64,000 nucleotides of DNA from an uncultured Paracoccus sp. (GCF_947496875.1 NZ_CANMEH010000001.1:315663-379662); one strand, 5' to 3'. Counted from the stretch's first letter, positions 18,673 through 29,495 are shown. The notes: generated by a model from the letters alone, not told the origin. Numbers and translations are program-made.

Positions 18673-19953
18673 ATGGACCCTGCCACGCTGCTGCGCCGCC
18701 TGTTCGATCGGGCGGTCGAGGTCGCCGACCCGATGCGCTTTGTCGCGGCGCATCTGCCCGCCCGCCGCCCTGGCCGCGTCGTGGTGGTGGGCGCGGGAAA
18801 GGCGAGCGCCCGCATGGCGGAGGCGGTCGAGGCGGTCTGGGGTCCTTGCGAGGGGCTCGTGATCACGCGCCATGGTCATGGCCGCCCGACGCAAGGGATC
18901 GAGATCGTCGAGGCCAGCCATCCGGTGCCGGACGCCGCGGGTGCGGCCGCGACGAACCGGATGCTTGAAATGCTGCAGGGGCTGGCCGCGGACGATCTGG
19001 TGCTGGTCCTGATTTCAGGCGGTGCATCGGCCCTGCTGACCGCGCCAGCCGGGGCGATGACGCTCGCCGAGAAACAGGCGCTGAACGCAGCGCTGCTGGC
19101 GTCGGGCGCGCCGATCGACCGCATGAACGTGCTGCGCAAGCATCTGAGCCGGGTCAAGGGCGGGCAGCTGGCGGCCGCGGCCGCGCCCGCGCAGGTCGTG
19201 GCGCTGATCATCTCGGACGTGCCGGGCGACGATCCGGCGATGATCGGGTCGGGGCCGACCGTGGGCGACCCGTCCACCGCGGCCGATGCGCTAGAGGTTG
19301 CCCGCCGCTGGCAGATCGAGCTGAGCGAGGCCGCGGCGGTCGTGCTGCAGCGTGGCAGCGGGGTCATCGCCCCCGACGATCCCCGACTGGCCCGCGTCAG
19401 CAATCACATCGTCGCGGCCCCGGCACAGTCGCTGCAGGCGGCCGCCGATCTTGCCGTGGAACTGGGCTGCGAGGTGCAGATGCTTGGCGCCGATCTGGGC
19501 GGCGAGGCGCGCGAGGTGGCGGCCGATCACGCGCGCCTGGCGTTGCAGGCCCGGCGTGGCAGGAATGGGGGCACGCGCCCCCTGGTGATCCTGTCCGGCG
19601 GTGAGCTGACGGTGACACGGCGCGGGGACGGCATCGGCGGGCCGAACGCGGAATACGCGCTGGCGCTGGCCTTGGCGCTGGACGGCGCGGACGGAATCCA
19701 TGCGATCGCCTGCGACACGGACGGGATCGACGGTGCGGCCGAGGTCGCCGGCGCCCTCATCGGTCGGGACACGCTTGATCGGGCCCGCCGGCTGGGCATT
19801 GATCCGCAGGACGCGCTGGCCCGCAACGACGCGCATGGCTTCTTCGCCGCGCTGTCGGACCAAGTGGTGACGGGACCGACGCTGACCAATGTCAACGATT
19901 TCCGCGCCATCCTCGTCCGCGGCCCGGACGCGGGTACCGACGCGCCGGCCTAG
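18673..19953 (+). CDS. Glycerate 2-kinase / DUF4147-MOFRL protein
   Basis: A 426-aa protein of the GckA/TtuD family. The N-terminal DUF4147 domain has VVVVGAGKASARMAEA and SHPVPDAAGAAAT, then LVLISGGASALLTAP and LIISDVPGDDPAMIGSGPTVGDP. The C-terminal MOFRL domain has LSGGELTVTRRGDGIGGPNAEYAL and IACDTDGIDGAAE. The family includes glycerate 2-kinases feeding glycerate into lower glycolysis and enzymes annotated as hydroxypyruvate reductase; kinase is the more likely activity. It is divergent from edd across a shared 207-bp region, with GGAGAG before its ATG. Confidence 0.88.
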   Translation: MDPATLLRRLFDRAVEVADPMRFVAAHLPARRPGRVVVVGAGKASARMAEAVEAVWGPCEGLVITRHGHGRPTQGIEIVEASHPVPDAAGAAATNRMLEMLQGLAADDLVLVLISGGASALLTAPAGAMTLAEKQALNAALLASGAPIDRMNVLRKHLSRVKGGQLAAAAAPAQVVALIISDVPGDDPAMIGSGPTVGDPSTAADALEVARRWQIELSEAAAVVLQRGSGVIAPDDPRLARVSNHIVAAPAQSLQAAADLAVELGCEVQMLGADLGGEAREVAADHARLALQARRGRNGGTRPLVILSGGELTVTRRGDGIGGPNAEYALALALALDGADGIHAIACDTDGIDGAAEVAGALIGRDTLDRARRLGIDPQDALARNDAHGFFAALSDQVVTGPTLTNVNDFRAILVRGPDAGTDAPA

Positions 19954-20052
19954 ACCACCGGCCCTCGCCCCGACAGCGCGCGGCCGAACCGCCTTTCCCC
20001 CGTGGCGCGGGGTGGCTATACCCCGGGCGAAACGGGTCAGGGAAGCGTGCGA

Positions 20053-21344
<1,292 letters not shown>

Positions 21345-21345
<1 letters not shown>

Positions 21346-21551
21346 TGGACCAGCGCAGCCGCAAGCGCTGGGCGCTGTTCCTGCTGCTGGTCTGGCTGCC
21401 GGTCTATCTGGGCCTCGCCTGGTGGGCGCTGAACTGGATACATGACCGCTGGGGCCGATTGCCGATCTGGGCAGAGGTGCCGATCTACGTCGTCGCGGCG
21501 TTCCTGTGGGCGGTCCCGTTCCGCGGCATCTTCCGCGGCACCGGCCGGTGA
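21345..21551 (+). CDS. DUF2842 small membrane protein
   Basis: A 68-aa protein (MDQRSRKRWALFLLLVWLPVYLG...) with a basic N-terminus and two predicted transmembrane helices, ending in FRGIFRGTGR. It fits what I recall of DUF2842, a small Rhodobacterales/alphaproteobacterial membrane family of unknown function. Its ATG shares a base with the purA stop (TGATG), and its stop overlaps the GTG start of the thiamine diphosphokinase gene (GTGA), so it is embedded in an operon with both. The track shows only a longer version beginning inside purA. Confidence 0.75.
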
Positions 21552-22210
21552 ACCCCGTTCTCACCTCGACCCGCGGGGTGACTCTGTTCGGCGGGGGCGA
21601 GGTGCGGGCCGAGGATGCGGCGATGGCGCTGGCGCTGGCGCCGGTTGCAATGGCCGCCGACAGCGGGGCCGATGCGGCGCTGGGGCTGGGGATCGTGCCG
21701 GCGGCGGTGGTCGGCGATTTCGACAGCATCACCGATGCCGCCCGGGCGGCCATCCCGGCTGACCGGCTGCACCGCGTCCCGGATCAGGACAGCACCGATT
21801 TCGACAAATGCCTGATGATGCTGCGGGCGCCTTTCGTGCTGGCGGTCGGATTTGCCGGGCCGCGGACCGACCATCTGCTGGCCGGGCTGACGACCCTGAT
21901 CCGTCATCCGGTTCCGCGGGCCTTCGTGATCGGGGCCGAGGACGTGATCTTTGTCGCACCGCCCGTTCTTGGCTTGGATCTCCTGCCCGGAACCCGGGTG
22001 TCGCTGATGCCGTTCGGGGCGGTCGAGGGGCACAGCACCGGGCTGCGCTGGCCGATCGACGGGCTGACGCTGACCCCGGCAACGCGGATCGGAACCTCGA
22101 ACGAGGCGACGGGACCGGTGCGGCTGCAGACCACCGGCCCCTGCCTGGTGATCCTGCCAAAGGATCAGCTGCGCGCCGCGCTGGACGGGTGCGGCATCCT
22201 GCCGGACTGA
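21548..22210 (+). CDS. Thiamine diphosphokinase
   Basis: Pyrophosphorylates thiamine with ATP to make the cofactor used by transketolase, pyruvate dehydrogenase and others. The 220-aa protein shows AADSGADAALGLG, VVGDFDSIT, the substrate-binding DQDSTDFDKCL and a C-terminal domain with ISLxPF-like VSLMPFGAVEG and NEATGPVRL. The start is taken as the GTG at 21548, overlapping the DUF2842 stop; the track version begins in another gene. No TPP riboswitch-like leader is visible, as expected for a gene inside an operon. Confidence 0.88.
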   Translation: MNPVLTSTRGVTLFGGGEVRAEDAAMALALAPVAMAADSGADAALGLGIVPAAVVGDFDSITDAARAAIPADRLHRVPDQDSTDFDKCLMMLRAPFVLAVGFAGPRTDHLLAGLTTLIRHPVPRAFVIGAEDVIFVAPPVLGLDLLPGTRVSLMPFGAVEGHSTGLRWPIDGLTLTPATRIGTSNEATGPVRLQTTGPCLVILPKDQLRAALDGCGILPD

Positions 22211-22231
22211 CCGCGGCCCGGTTCCGAAGGC

Positions 22232-23242
22232 TCAGCGGCCGCGAATGCGCGGGTCCATCGCATCGCGCAGCCCGTCACCGATATAGTTGACGGTCAGCAC
22301 CGTCAGCGAGATCAGGACGCCGGGCAGGATCACCCGCCACGGATACATCTGCATCTGCTCGATCGCGTCGTAGAGCAGCCGCCCCCAGGTCGGAAAATCC
22401 GGCGGGAACCCCAGTCCCAGGAACGACAGCGCCGATTCCGTGATGATGGCGGTCGCGATGCCCAGCGTCGCCGCGACCACGATCGGCGACAGCACGTTGG
22501 GAAGGATGTGCCGCATGACCATGCGCCGGTTCGGTGTCCCGATCGAGCGGGCCGCCAGGATGAACTCCCGCTCCTTCAGGCCCAGCACGTCGCCGCGGAC
22601 GATGCGTGCCGCCTGCATCCAACTGGTCGCGCCGATCGCCGTGACGATCAGGACGAACGTGCCCATGCCGGGCCCCAGCACCTTGCCCAGCGGTTCGCGG
22701 AACAGCGTCACCATCAGCAGCAGCAGCGGCAGCAGGGGCAGCGCCAGGAACAGTTCGGTGACCCGCATCAGCGGGGCGTCCAGCCTGCGGAAGAAACCCG
22801 ACAGGATCCCGATCAGGCTGCCCAGGGTGACCGCGATCGACATGGCGGTCAGTCCGACGGCCAGCGAGACCTGCCCGCCCTTCATCAGTCGCGCCAGCAT
22901 GTCCCGGCCCAGCTGATCGGTCCCCAGCGGATGCGCCGCCGTGAAGCCCTGGTTGCGTGCCCTGATGTCCACATAGGTGGGATCGATCCGCCACAGGTAG
23001 GGGCCGACCGTCACGAACAGCACGATGCCCCAGAACAGCACCAGCGCCACCATCGCGCCCCGGTGCCGCCGGAACTGGCGCCACACGTCGCGCCACTGGC
23101 TGCGGCTGGCGGGGGTGGGCGCAACGTCGGTCACCGGATCGTCCGGGGGCAGCGCCATCCCGGCGGGGATCGCGGCATTCGCGGCCGATTCGCGGATCAG
23201 TTCGGCCCGGTCGCGGGCGGTCTGGGCGGCAGCGTCAGTCAT
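22232..23242 (-). CDS. Peptide ABC transporter permease (DppC/OppC-like)
   Basis: Inner-membrane permease of a dipeptide/oligopeptide importer. The 336-aa protein has the N-terminal OppC segment with a first helix (GAMVALVLFWGIVLFVTVGPYLW), the periplasmic HPLGTDQLGRDMLARLMKGGQVSL, and the EAA-loop region VRGDVLGLKEREFILAARSIGTPNRRMVMRHILPN that contacts the ATPase. It ends YIGDGLRDAMDPRIRGR, typical of DppC. The start MTDAAAQ at 23242 overlaps the upstream permease by 8 bp. The long Ala-rich N-terminal cytoplasmic extension is unremarkable. Confidence 0.93.
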   Translation of the reverse strand: MTDAAAQTARDRAELIRESAANAAIPAGMALPPDDPVTDVAPTPASRSQWRDVWRQFRRHRGAMVALVLFWGIVLFVTVGPYLWRIDPTYVDIRARNQGFTAAHPLGTDQLGRDMLARLMKGGQVSLAVGLTAMSIAVTLGSLIGILSGFFRRLDAPLMRVTELFLALPLLPLLLLMVTLFREPLGKVLGPGMGTFVLIVTAIGATSWMQAARIVRGDVLGLKEREFILAARSIGTPNRRMVMRHILPNVLSPIVVAATLGIATAIITESALSFLGLGFPPDFPTWGRLLYDAIEQMQMYPWRVILPGVLISLTVLTVNYIGDGLRDAMDPRIRGR

Positions 23243-24242
23243 AGCGGATCCGCGGGTCGAGGATGCCATAGACAATGTCGGCGATCAGGGTGAAGGTCAC
23301 GATCAGGATCGCGAAGATGAAGGTCAGCGTCAGGACCATCGGGATGTCGTTGGCGTGGATGGCCGAGATCAGCAGCTGCCCCAGCCCGTTCACCTTGAAC
23401 ACCTGTTCGGTGATGATCGCGCCGCCGAATACCGCCGGCAGTCCCAGCGCGATCACGGTGACGACCGGGATCAGGCTGTTGCGCAGCACGTGCTTCAGCA
23501 CGACGGTGCGTTCCGACAGCCCCTTGGCGCGGGCGGTGCGCACATAGTCCTGCCCGAGATTGTCGAGCATCGAGGCCCGCATGAAACGGCTGATCTGGGC
23601 GGCGTTGTAGAGGGCCAGCACCGTGACCGGCATCGCCATCTGCCGCACCTGCCGCAGGAAGCTGTCCCAGTCGGTGACCCGGTGCGTGGTGTCGTAGATC
23701 GACGGGAACCACTGAAGGTTGACCGCGAACACGATGATGAACACCACGCCGGTAAAGAAGGTGGGCATGGAAAACCCCACCATCGAGACGAAGGTGCCCA
23801 GCTGGTCGAACCAGCTGTACTGGCGATAGGCGGACAGGATGCCGATCGGGATCGCGATCAGGATGCCGATCAGGTAGCTCATGCCCACCACGGTCAGCGT
23901 CTGTGGCAGCCGCTCGGCGATCACGTCGAAGACCGGACTGCGCGACTGAAAACTGATGATCCGCTGGCCACCGGAGCCGAGTTGCGTGCCAAAAGCCTGG
24001 TTGATCCAGTGCAGCGGCTCGACCCAGAAGAACTGCTTCAGCCACAGCACATAGCGGATGTACCACGCCTGCCCGAGACCCAGGGCCTCGCGCATCCGTT
24101 CCTTGACCTCCGGCGGGACGGTCAGCGGCACGTCGCCCAGCGGATCGCCCGGCGACGCCTCGAGCAGCAGGAAGATCACCAGCGAGATGAAGAGCAGCGT
24201 CGGGATGGCCAGAAGGATCCGGCGGAACGCAAAGGTCAGCAT
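23235..24242 (-). CDS. Peptide ABC transporter permease (DppB/OppB-like)
   Basis: First permease of the importer, 335 aa. It starts MLTFAFRRILLAIPTLLFISLVIF, with the OppB-type extracytoplasmic loop (EASPGDPLGDVPLTVPPEVKERM), and the ATPase-contact loop DYVRTARAKGLSERTVVLKHVLRNSLIPVVT. It ends VYGILDPRIRYD. The insert between the first two helices (about 100 residues, WLKQFFWVEPLHWINQAFG) is longer than in E. coli DppB and recalls the extended variant seen in alphaproteobacterial peptide permeases. It is separated by a 210-bp structured gap from the upstream binding-protein gene. Confidence 0.93.
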   Translation of the reverse strand: MLTFAFRRILLAIPTLLFISLVIFLLLEASPGDPLGDVPLTVPPEVKERMREALGLGQAWYIRYVLWLKQFFWVEPLHWINQAFGTQLGSGGQRIISFQSRSPVFDVIAERLPQTLTVVGMSYLIGILIAIPIGILSAYRQYSWFDQLGTFVSMVGFSMPTFFTGVVFIIVFAVNLQWFPSIYDTTHRVTDWDSFLRQVRQMAMPVTVLALYNAAQISRFMRASMLDNLGQDYVRTARAKGLSERTVVLKHVLRNSLIPVVTVIALGLPAVFGGAIITEQVFKVNGLGQLLISAIHANDIPMVLTLTFIFAILIVTFTLIADIVYGILDPRIRYD

Positions 24243-24310
24243 GGGGCGGCAGGGCCTCTGTGCGGATCGTGGATGCGGCCGTGACCGCGGGTCAGGTATC
24301 GTTCGGCAGT

Positions 24311-24351
24311 TGGCCGGCCAGTTGGCGTGGGCGGGCAATGGGTGCCCACGC
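24311..24351. repeat. Palindrome and 8-bp stem-loop between binding-protein and permease genes
   Basis: The 210-bp intercistronic gap holds the perfect palindrome TGGCCGGCCA (24311-24320). Just beside it is an 8-bp inverted repeat, GCGTGGGC (24325-24332) and GCCCACGC (24344-24351), with an 11-base loop. Such structures after binding-protein genes often protect the upstream mRNA or reduce permease expression; that role is inferred here. Confidence 0.6.
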
Positions 24352-24452
24352 ACAGGCTCGTACCTCGGGACGCGCCGGGTGCTGCGATCAGGCGGACAGC
24401 AGGTGAGGGGCCCGGCAGAACACGCCCGCCGGACACCGCCGTCATGTTCTGG

Positions 24453-26153
24453 TCACTGCACGCGGTGCCAGTCCGATGCGTTCCACAATTCGCTGTCCCA
24501 GACGTTCAGGACCACGCCGCCCAGCGTATTGGAGTGCGCCGACACCCGGCCGCGGTCGATCAGCGGAACCACGACCATGCTTTCCTTGGTGATCATGTCG
24601 TTCAGCTTCTTGGCGATCTCGCCGCGCTTGTCCATGTCGGCGGTCTTGCCCATCTCGGCGACCAGAGCGTCATATTCCTCGTCGCAGTAGCGGTTGACGT
24701 TCTCGCCCTGCCACTGGGTTTCGGGACGGGGGGCCTTGTCGCAGGTCCACTGCGCCAGATACGGCTCCGGGTCGGTGCCGTCGAAGTTGTTGGCGTACAT
24801 CTCGACGTCGGCATAGAATTTCTGGAACGTGTCGGGCGACCCGGCATCGCCGCCGAAGAACACCGATCCGTCAACCGTCTTCAGCTCGGTCTCGACGCCG
24901 ATTTCGGACCACCACTGCTTGATCAGCGCCTGGAAGTCCTGCCGGACCGGGTTCACCGACGTCTGGAACAGCAGCTGCAGCTTGCGACCGTCCTTTTCGC
25001 GGACGCCGTCGCCGCCGACCGTCCAGCCGGCTTCCTCCAGCAACGCCTTCGCGCCTTCGACGTCCTGGGTCAGACACTCGGTGTTGTCGGACGCGAACTG
25101 CTCGGGCGCGGGCACGATGTTGCAGGTGGGCCGCCCCGCCTCGCCATAGCCGATCTCGTTCAGCAGGTTGCGGTCGATCGCCATGGACAGCGCCCGGCGC
25201 ACCCGTTCGTCCGACAGGATCGGGTGCGGGTGTTGGGTGGTGGCCCGCTCGCCCTCGGGAAGGGAGGAGGACGGGTCGGTCATGTTCATCTCGATCCGCT
25301 CGACCAGCGTGCCGAAATCGACGACGAACTGTCCCTTGCCCCCGGCGATCATCTGCTGCTGGACCTCGGGGCTGACCTGGGTGTTCCAGGCATAGTCGAA
25401 CTCGCCGGTTTCCATCACCGACCGCGCCGCCGCGGCCGCGTCGCCGCCGCCCTTGACCATGGCGGTGGCAAAGGCCGGTTTCGCCGGGTCGCGATAATTC
25501 GGATTCGCCTCCAGCGAGACGACGTCGTTGGTGCGGAACTCGGTCACCCGGAACGGGCCGGTGCCGACCGGATTGAAGTTCTGGTCCGTGCAGGTCGACG
25601 CCGCGGTGCCCAGGCAGTCCTGGAACTGCGCCTTCTGCAGGATCGGGGACTGGGCGCCGACAAAGGCCATGTACGGGTTGGGCTTGGGTTCCTTGAAGGT
25701 CACCTTGACGGTCTGCGGATCGACCGCCTCGACCTTGTCGATGCCCTGGTACCGGGACAGCTGCGCGCAACCGCCTTCCGGGTGCATGCAGTATTCGGCC
25801 GTGAAGACCACGTCATCGGCGGTGACGGGCGACCCGTCCGACCACTTCAGGTCCGGCTTCAGTTTCCACGTGACCGAGGTCATGTCCTCGGCAAAACCGC
25901 CATTTTCCTGGGTCGGGATCTCGGTTACCAGACGCGGATAGACCTCACCCTTGTTGTCGAACCCGGCCAGCGGTTCGAGCACCAGGCTGGAAACCTCGAC
26001 GTCCTTGGTCCCCGACGACAGATACGGGTTCATCGTCGAGACGGCCTGGGAATAGATGATGTTCACCTGCCCGTCCGTGCCGCGTTCCGCCTGGGCGGCC
26101 GAGGCCAGCGCGATGCTGGCGACCGCGCCGAGCAGCATGGTCTTTCGTGTCAT
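24453..26153 (-). CDS. Peptide ABC transporter substrate-binding protein (SBP family 5)
   Basis: Periplasmic receptor, 566 aa, with a Sec signal peptide MTRKTMLLGAVASIALASAAQA and no lipobox Cys. SBP family 5 features are LEPLAGFDNKGEVYPRLVTEIP, VTWKLKPDLKWSDGSPVTADDVVFT, NPVGTGPFRVTEF and LSDERVRRALSMAIDRNLLN. The start ATG at 26153 has AAGGAG six bases upstream; the track ORF begins 61 codons earlier in non-coding sequence. The mature protein has an unusual set of paired Cys residues (CMHPEGGC, CLGTAASTC and others), suggesting several disulfides. The ligand is probably a peptide or related amide, judged by the neighbouring M20 hydrolase. Confidence 0.93.
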   Translation of the reverse strand: MTRKTMLLGAVASIALASAAQAERGTDGQVNIIYSQAVSTMNPYLSSGTKDVEVSSLVLEPLAGFDNKGEVYPRLVTEIPTQENGGFAEDMTSVTWKLKPDLKWSDGSPVTADDVVFTAEYCMHPEGGCAQLSRYQGIDKVEAVDPQTVKVTFKEPKPNPYMAFVGAQSPILQKAQFQDCLGTAASTCTDQNFNPVGTGPFRVTEFRTNDVVSLEANPNYRDPAKPAFATAMVKGGGDAAAAARSVMETGEFDYAWNTQVSPEVQQQMIAGGKGQFVVDFGTLVERIEMNMTDPSSSLPEGERATTQHPHPILSDERVRRALSMAIDRNLLNEIGYGEAGRPTCNIVPAPEQFASDNTECLTQDVEGAKALLEEAGWTVGGDGVREKDGRKLQLLFQTSVNPVRQDFQALIKQWWSEIGVETELKTVDGSVFFGGDAGSPDTFQKFYADVEMYANNFDGTDPEPYLAQWTCDKAPRPETQWQGENVNRYCDEEYDALVAEMGKTADMDKRGEIAKKLNDMITKESMVVVPLIDRGRVSAHSNTLGGVVLNVWDSELWNASDWHRVQ

Positions 26154-26286
26154 GTGGTGCTCCTTGTTGGGGGTTTCCGCGGGCTTCTTGAACCGGCGAA
26201 CCGGCCGGACCCTGTCGGCGATCCTGGGGGGCGCATTGACGTCCTGCATTCCCCTTTGTGTGTCGGATATCCGGCGCAGAATGGAA

Positions 26287-26347
26287 GAAGCTTTCGTTGC
26301 GGCGGCCAAAAACGCAAGCCGGTTTTGTTGTTGCAAACGAAGCTTTC
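26287..26347. promoter_or_regulatory. Imperfect dyad in the divergent transporter control region
   Basis: The 250-bp gap between the binding-protein gene (-) and the ATPase gene (+) contains GAAGCTTTCGTTGC (26287-26300) and GCAAACGAAGCTTTC (26333-26347), imperfect inverted copies about 32 bases apart. This is also the most AT-rich stretch of the surroundings. A shared operator for the two divergent transporter units is plausible. Confidence 0.4.
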
Positions 26348-26403
26348 CGACTTAGCCTGCGTCCTCTGCCGAACAGTGCGCCGGCGGGCGGCGAGGGGGT
26401 CAG

Positions 26404-28242
26404 ATGATGGATGACGCAACGCCGCTGGTGTCGATCCGGGGGCTGCAGGTCATCTTTCAGACCCGGGATGGTCCGGTCACCGGTGTGCAGGAGATCAGCT
26501 TCGACATCCGCCCGGGCGAATGCGTCTGCGTCGTGGGGGAATCCGGCTCGGGCAAGTCGGTCAGTTCGTTGTCGCTCATGCGGCTGGTCGAATTCGGCGG
26601 CGGCGAAATTGCCGCGGGACGGCTGATGTTCGACCCGGGGCAGGGCGGGATGATCGATCTGGCAACCCAGCCGCCTCAGGTGATGCGCGGCATCCGTGGC
26701 AACCAGATCGGCATGATCTTCCAGGAGCCGATGACCTCGCTGAACCCGGTCTTCACCGTGGGCGACCAGCTGGCCGAGGGGCTGACCGTGCATCGTGGCA
26801 TGACCCGGACGCAGGCCCGCGCCCGCGCGCTGGAGCTGCTGCGCGAGGTGCGCATCCCCGAACCGGAACGGCGGCTGGACCAGTACCCGCATGAATTGTC
26901 CGGCGGCATGCGCCAGCGGGTGGTGATCGCGATGGCCATGGCCTGCCGGCCGCGGCTGCTGATCTGCGACGAGCCAACCACCGCGCTGGACGTGACCATC
27001 CAGGCCGAGATCCTTGCCCTGATCGACCGGCTCAAGCGCGACACCGGCATGGCGGTCCTGTTCATCACGCACGACATGGCGGTGGTCGCGCAGATGGCCG
27101 ATCGGGTCGTGGTCATGTACCGCGGCAACAAGGTCGAGGAAGGCAGCGTCACCGAGATCTTCGAGAACCCCCGCGAGGACTACACCAAGGCCCTGCTGGC
27201 GGCCGTCCCGCGGCTGGGCGAGATGACCGGCCGCCCCGCACCCGAGCCGATGCGGCTGATGGGCGATGCCGGTTCGGTGGCGCCCCGGCCGATCCTGTCC
27301 GCCGACCCGCGACCGCTGCTGCAGGTGCAGAACCTAACGACCCGGTTCCCGGTCAAGGGCGGCATCCTGCGGCGCACCGTGGCACAGGTCCATGCGGTCG
27401 AGGATGTCAGCTTTACCCTGAACGCCGGCGAGACCCTGTCGCTCGTGGGCGAATCAGGCTGCGGCAAATCGACGACAGGCCGGTCGATCCTGCGCCTGGT
27501 CGAGCCGACATCGGGTCAGGTGCGATTGGGGGAGACGGACATCCTGGGATTGTCGCCGTCGCGGCTGCGCAAGGCGCGTCAGGACATGCAGATGATCTTT
27601 CAGGATCCGTTCGCCTCGCTCGACCCGCAGATGCGGCTCTTCGACCAGATCGAGGAGCCGATGCTGAATTTCGGCATCGGCACGAGATCGGAACGCCACG
27701 ACCGCATCGCCGCCCTGTTCGACCGGGTGGAACTGCCGCGCAGCTTCATGCGGCGTTTCCCGCACGAGATGTCCGGCGGCCAGCGCCAGCGGATCGCGAT
27801 TGCCCGCGCCCTGGCCTTGAACCCCAGGCTGATCATCGCGGACGAGGCTGTCAGCGCACTCGACGTCTCCGTGCAGGCACAGGTGCTGAACCTGCTGATG
27901 GAACTGCAGCAGGACATGGGCATCTCGATGCTGTTCATCAGCCACGACATGGCTGTCGTCGAACGGGTCAGCCATCTCGTCGCGGTCATGTATCTGGGCC
28001 GGATTGTGGAAATCGGCACCCGATCGCAGGTGTTCGAAAATCCCCGGCACAGCTATACACGGCAGCTGATGGCCGCCGTCCCGGTCGCCGACCCGAGGCA
28101 GCGGAAGATCAGCGAGGATCTGACCTTCACGCCGATCCCGTCGCCGATCCATCCGGTCGACCATGTGCCGGCGCCCTCGACCTACGCCGAGGTGGCGCCC
28201 GGACATCGCGTCCTTATCGATCCGCTCACCCATCAGGTCTAG
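26404..28242 (+). CDS. Peptide ABC transporter ATPase, fused DppD-DppF type
   Basis: Two complete ABC domains in one 612-aa chain. Domain 1 (about residues 8-270) has Walker [12 protein letters not shown], signature [16 protein letters not shown] and Walker [15 protein letters not shown]. Domain 2 (about 305-560) has [29 protein letters not shown] and [14 protein letters not shown]. Each is followed by an oligopeptide-transporter C-terminal segment ([50 protein letters not shown]). One polypeptide thus replaces the usual DppD/DppF pair. Starts at 26404 and 26407 are equally possible. It is divergent from the binding-protein and permease genes and upstream of the M20 gene. Confidence 0.95.
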   Translation: MMDDATPLVSIRGLQVIFQTRDGPVTGVQEISFDIRPGECVCVVGESGSGKSVSSLSLMRLVEFGGGEIAAGRLMFDPGQGGMIDLATQPPQVMRGIRGNQIGMIFQEPMTSLNPVFTVGDQLAEGLTVHRGMTRTQARARALELLREVRIPEPERRLDQYPHELSGGMRQRVVIAMAMACRPRLLICDEPTTALDVTIQAEILALIDRLKRDTGMAVLFITHDMAVVAQMADRVVVMYRGNKVEEGSVTEIFENPREDYTKALLAAVPRLGEMTGRPAPEPMRLMGDAGSVAPRPILSADPRPLLQVQNLTTRFPVKGGILRRTVAQVHAVEDVSFTLNAGETLSLVGESGCGKSTTGRSILRLVEPTSGQVRLGETDILGLSPSRLRKARQDMQMIFQDPFASLDPQMRLFDQIEEPMLNFGIGTRSERHDRIAALFDRVELPRSFMRRFPHEMSGGQRQRIAIARALALNPRLIIADEAVSALDVSVQAQVLNLLMELQQDMGISMLFISHDMAVVERVSHLVAVMYLGRIVEIGTRSQVFENPRHSYTRQLMAAVPVADPRQRKISEDLTFTPIPSPIHPVDHVPAPSTYAEVAPGHRVLIDPLTHQV

Positions 28243-28328
28243 CTGTGTCTGACTGCCGGATTGCCGCCTCGCGCGCGCTTGCAGCGGGACGGCTGTCGCG
28301 GCACGGTGGCGCGGAAGGAGAGACTGAA

Positions 28329-29495
28329 ATGCCCGTCAAGAACCGCATGGCCGAACTGCTGCCCGAGATCACCGCATGGCGGCAGGATTTCCACCGCCAT
28401 CCCGAACTGATGTACGAGGTTCACCGGACCGCGGGCCGGGTGGCCGAGCTGTTGCGCAGCTTCGGCCTGGACGAAGTGGTCGAAGGCGTCGGCCAGACCG
28501 GTGTGGTCGGTGTCATCAGGGGACGGTCCGATCGCAACGGTCGGGTGATCGGGCTGCGCGCCGACATGGACGCCTTGCCGATCAACGAGATTACCGGGCG
28601 GGACTATGCCTCTGGCACCCCCGGGGTCATGCATGCCTGCGGACATGACGGGCATACCTCGATGCTGCTGGGCGCGGCCAAGTACCTGGCCGAGACGCGC
28701 AATTTCGACGGCATGGCCGTGCTGATCTTCCAGCCGGCGGAAGAGGGCGGGGGCGGCGGGTTGGCCATGGTGAATGACGGTCTGGTCGACCGGTGGGGCA
28801 TCCAGGAATTCTACGCCATGCACAACATGCCGGGATTGCCGACCGGCAGTTTCGCCATCCGGGACGGCGCCATGATGGCCGCGGCGGACCAGTTCGACAT
28901 CGTCGTGACCGGCAAGGGCGGTCACGCGGCGAAGCCCAACGACGGCATCGACACGACCCTGGTTGCCGCGCAGATGATCGTCGCCCTGCAATCGATCGTC
29001 TCGCGCAACGTCGACCCGCTGAAAAGCGCCGTGCTGTCGGTCTGTGTCGTTCAGACGGACAGCACCGCCCACAACGTCATCCCGCAGGTCGTCCGGTTGA
29101 AGGGCACGGCCCGCAGCCTGGACGCGCAGGTGCGCGACCAGCTGGAGGAAGGCGTCAGCCGGGTCGTGCAGGGGGTCGCGGCCGCCTATGGCGCCACCGC
29201 CGAGGTCGATTTCAGGCGGGGCTATCCGGTCACCGTGAACGATCCCGACGCGATGCAGCATGCCGCGCAGGTCGCCCGGCAGGTGGCCGGCGATGTCGAT
29301 CTGACGGTCGAACCGATGATGGCCGGCGAGGATTTCAGCTACATGCTGGAAAAGCGACCGGGGGCCTACATCTTCCTGGGGAACGGCGACTCGGCCATGC
29401 TGCATCACGGCGCCTATGATTTCGACGACAACGCGATTCCGTTCGGGTCGAGCTGGTACGCGGAGATCGTCGAGGCGCGAATGCCCGTGGCCTAG
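28329..29495 (+). CDS. M20 family amidohydrolase (hippurate hydrolase/aminoacylase type)
   Basis: Metal-dependent hydrolase, 388 aa, likely cleaving N-acyl amino acids or related amides in the cytoplasm. M20D motifs are WRQDFHRHPELMYEVHRTA, GLRADMDALPI, GVMHACGHDGHTSMLLGAA (metal ligands), VLIFQPAEEGGGGG (catalytic Glu), GKGGHAAKPNDGIDT in the dimerisation domain and MMAGEDFSYMLEKRPG near the end. The ATG at 28329 has GGAGAG six bases upstream; the 28-codon extension in the track is not family-like. Its position after the transporter ATPase gene suggests it processes the imported substrate. Confidence 0.92.
   Translation: MPVKNRMAELLPEITAWRQDFHRHPELMYEVHRTAGRVAELLRSFGLDEVVEGVGQTGVVGVIRGRSDRNGRVIGLRADMDALPINEITGRDYASGTPGVMHACGHDGHTSMLLGAAKYLAETRNFDGMAVLIFQPAEEGGGGGLAMVNDGLVDRWGIQEFYAMHNMPGLPTGSFAIRDGAMMAAADQFDIVVTGKGGHAAKPNDGIDTTLVAAQMIVALQSIVSRNVDPLKSAVLSVCVVQTDSTAHNVIPQVVRLKGTARSLDAQVRDQLEEGVSRVVQGVAAAYGATAEVDFRRGYPVTVNDPDAMQHAAQVARQVAGDVDLTVEPMMAGEDFSYMLEKRPGAYIFLGNGDSAMLHHGAYDFDDNAIPFGSSWYAEIVEARMPVA

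Noticed and set aside
24327-26414. 695-codon plus-strand ORF opposite the binding-protein gene
   Set aside because: Antisense shadow; the opposite strand has a signal peptide, ribosome binding site and family 5 motifs.
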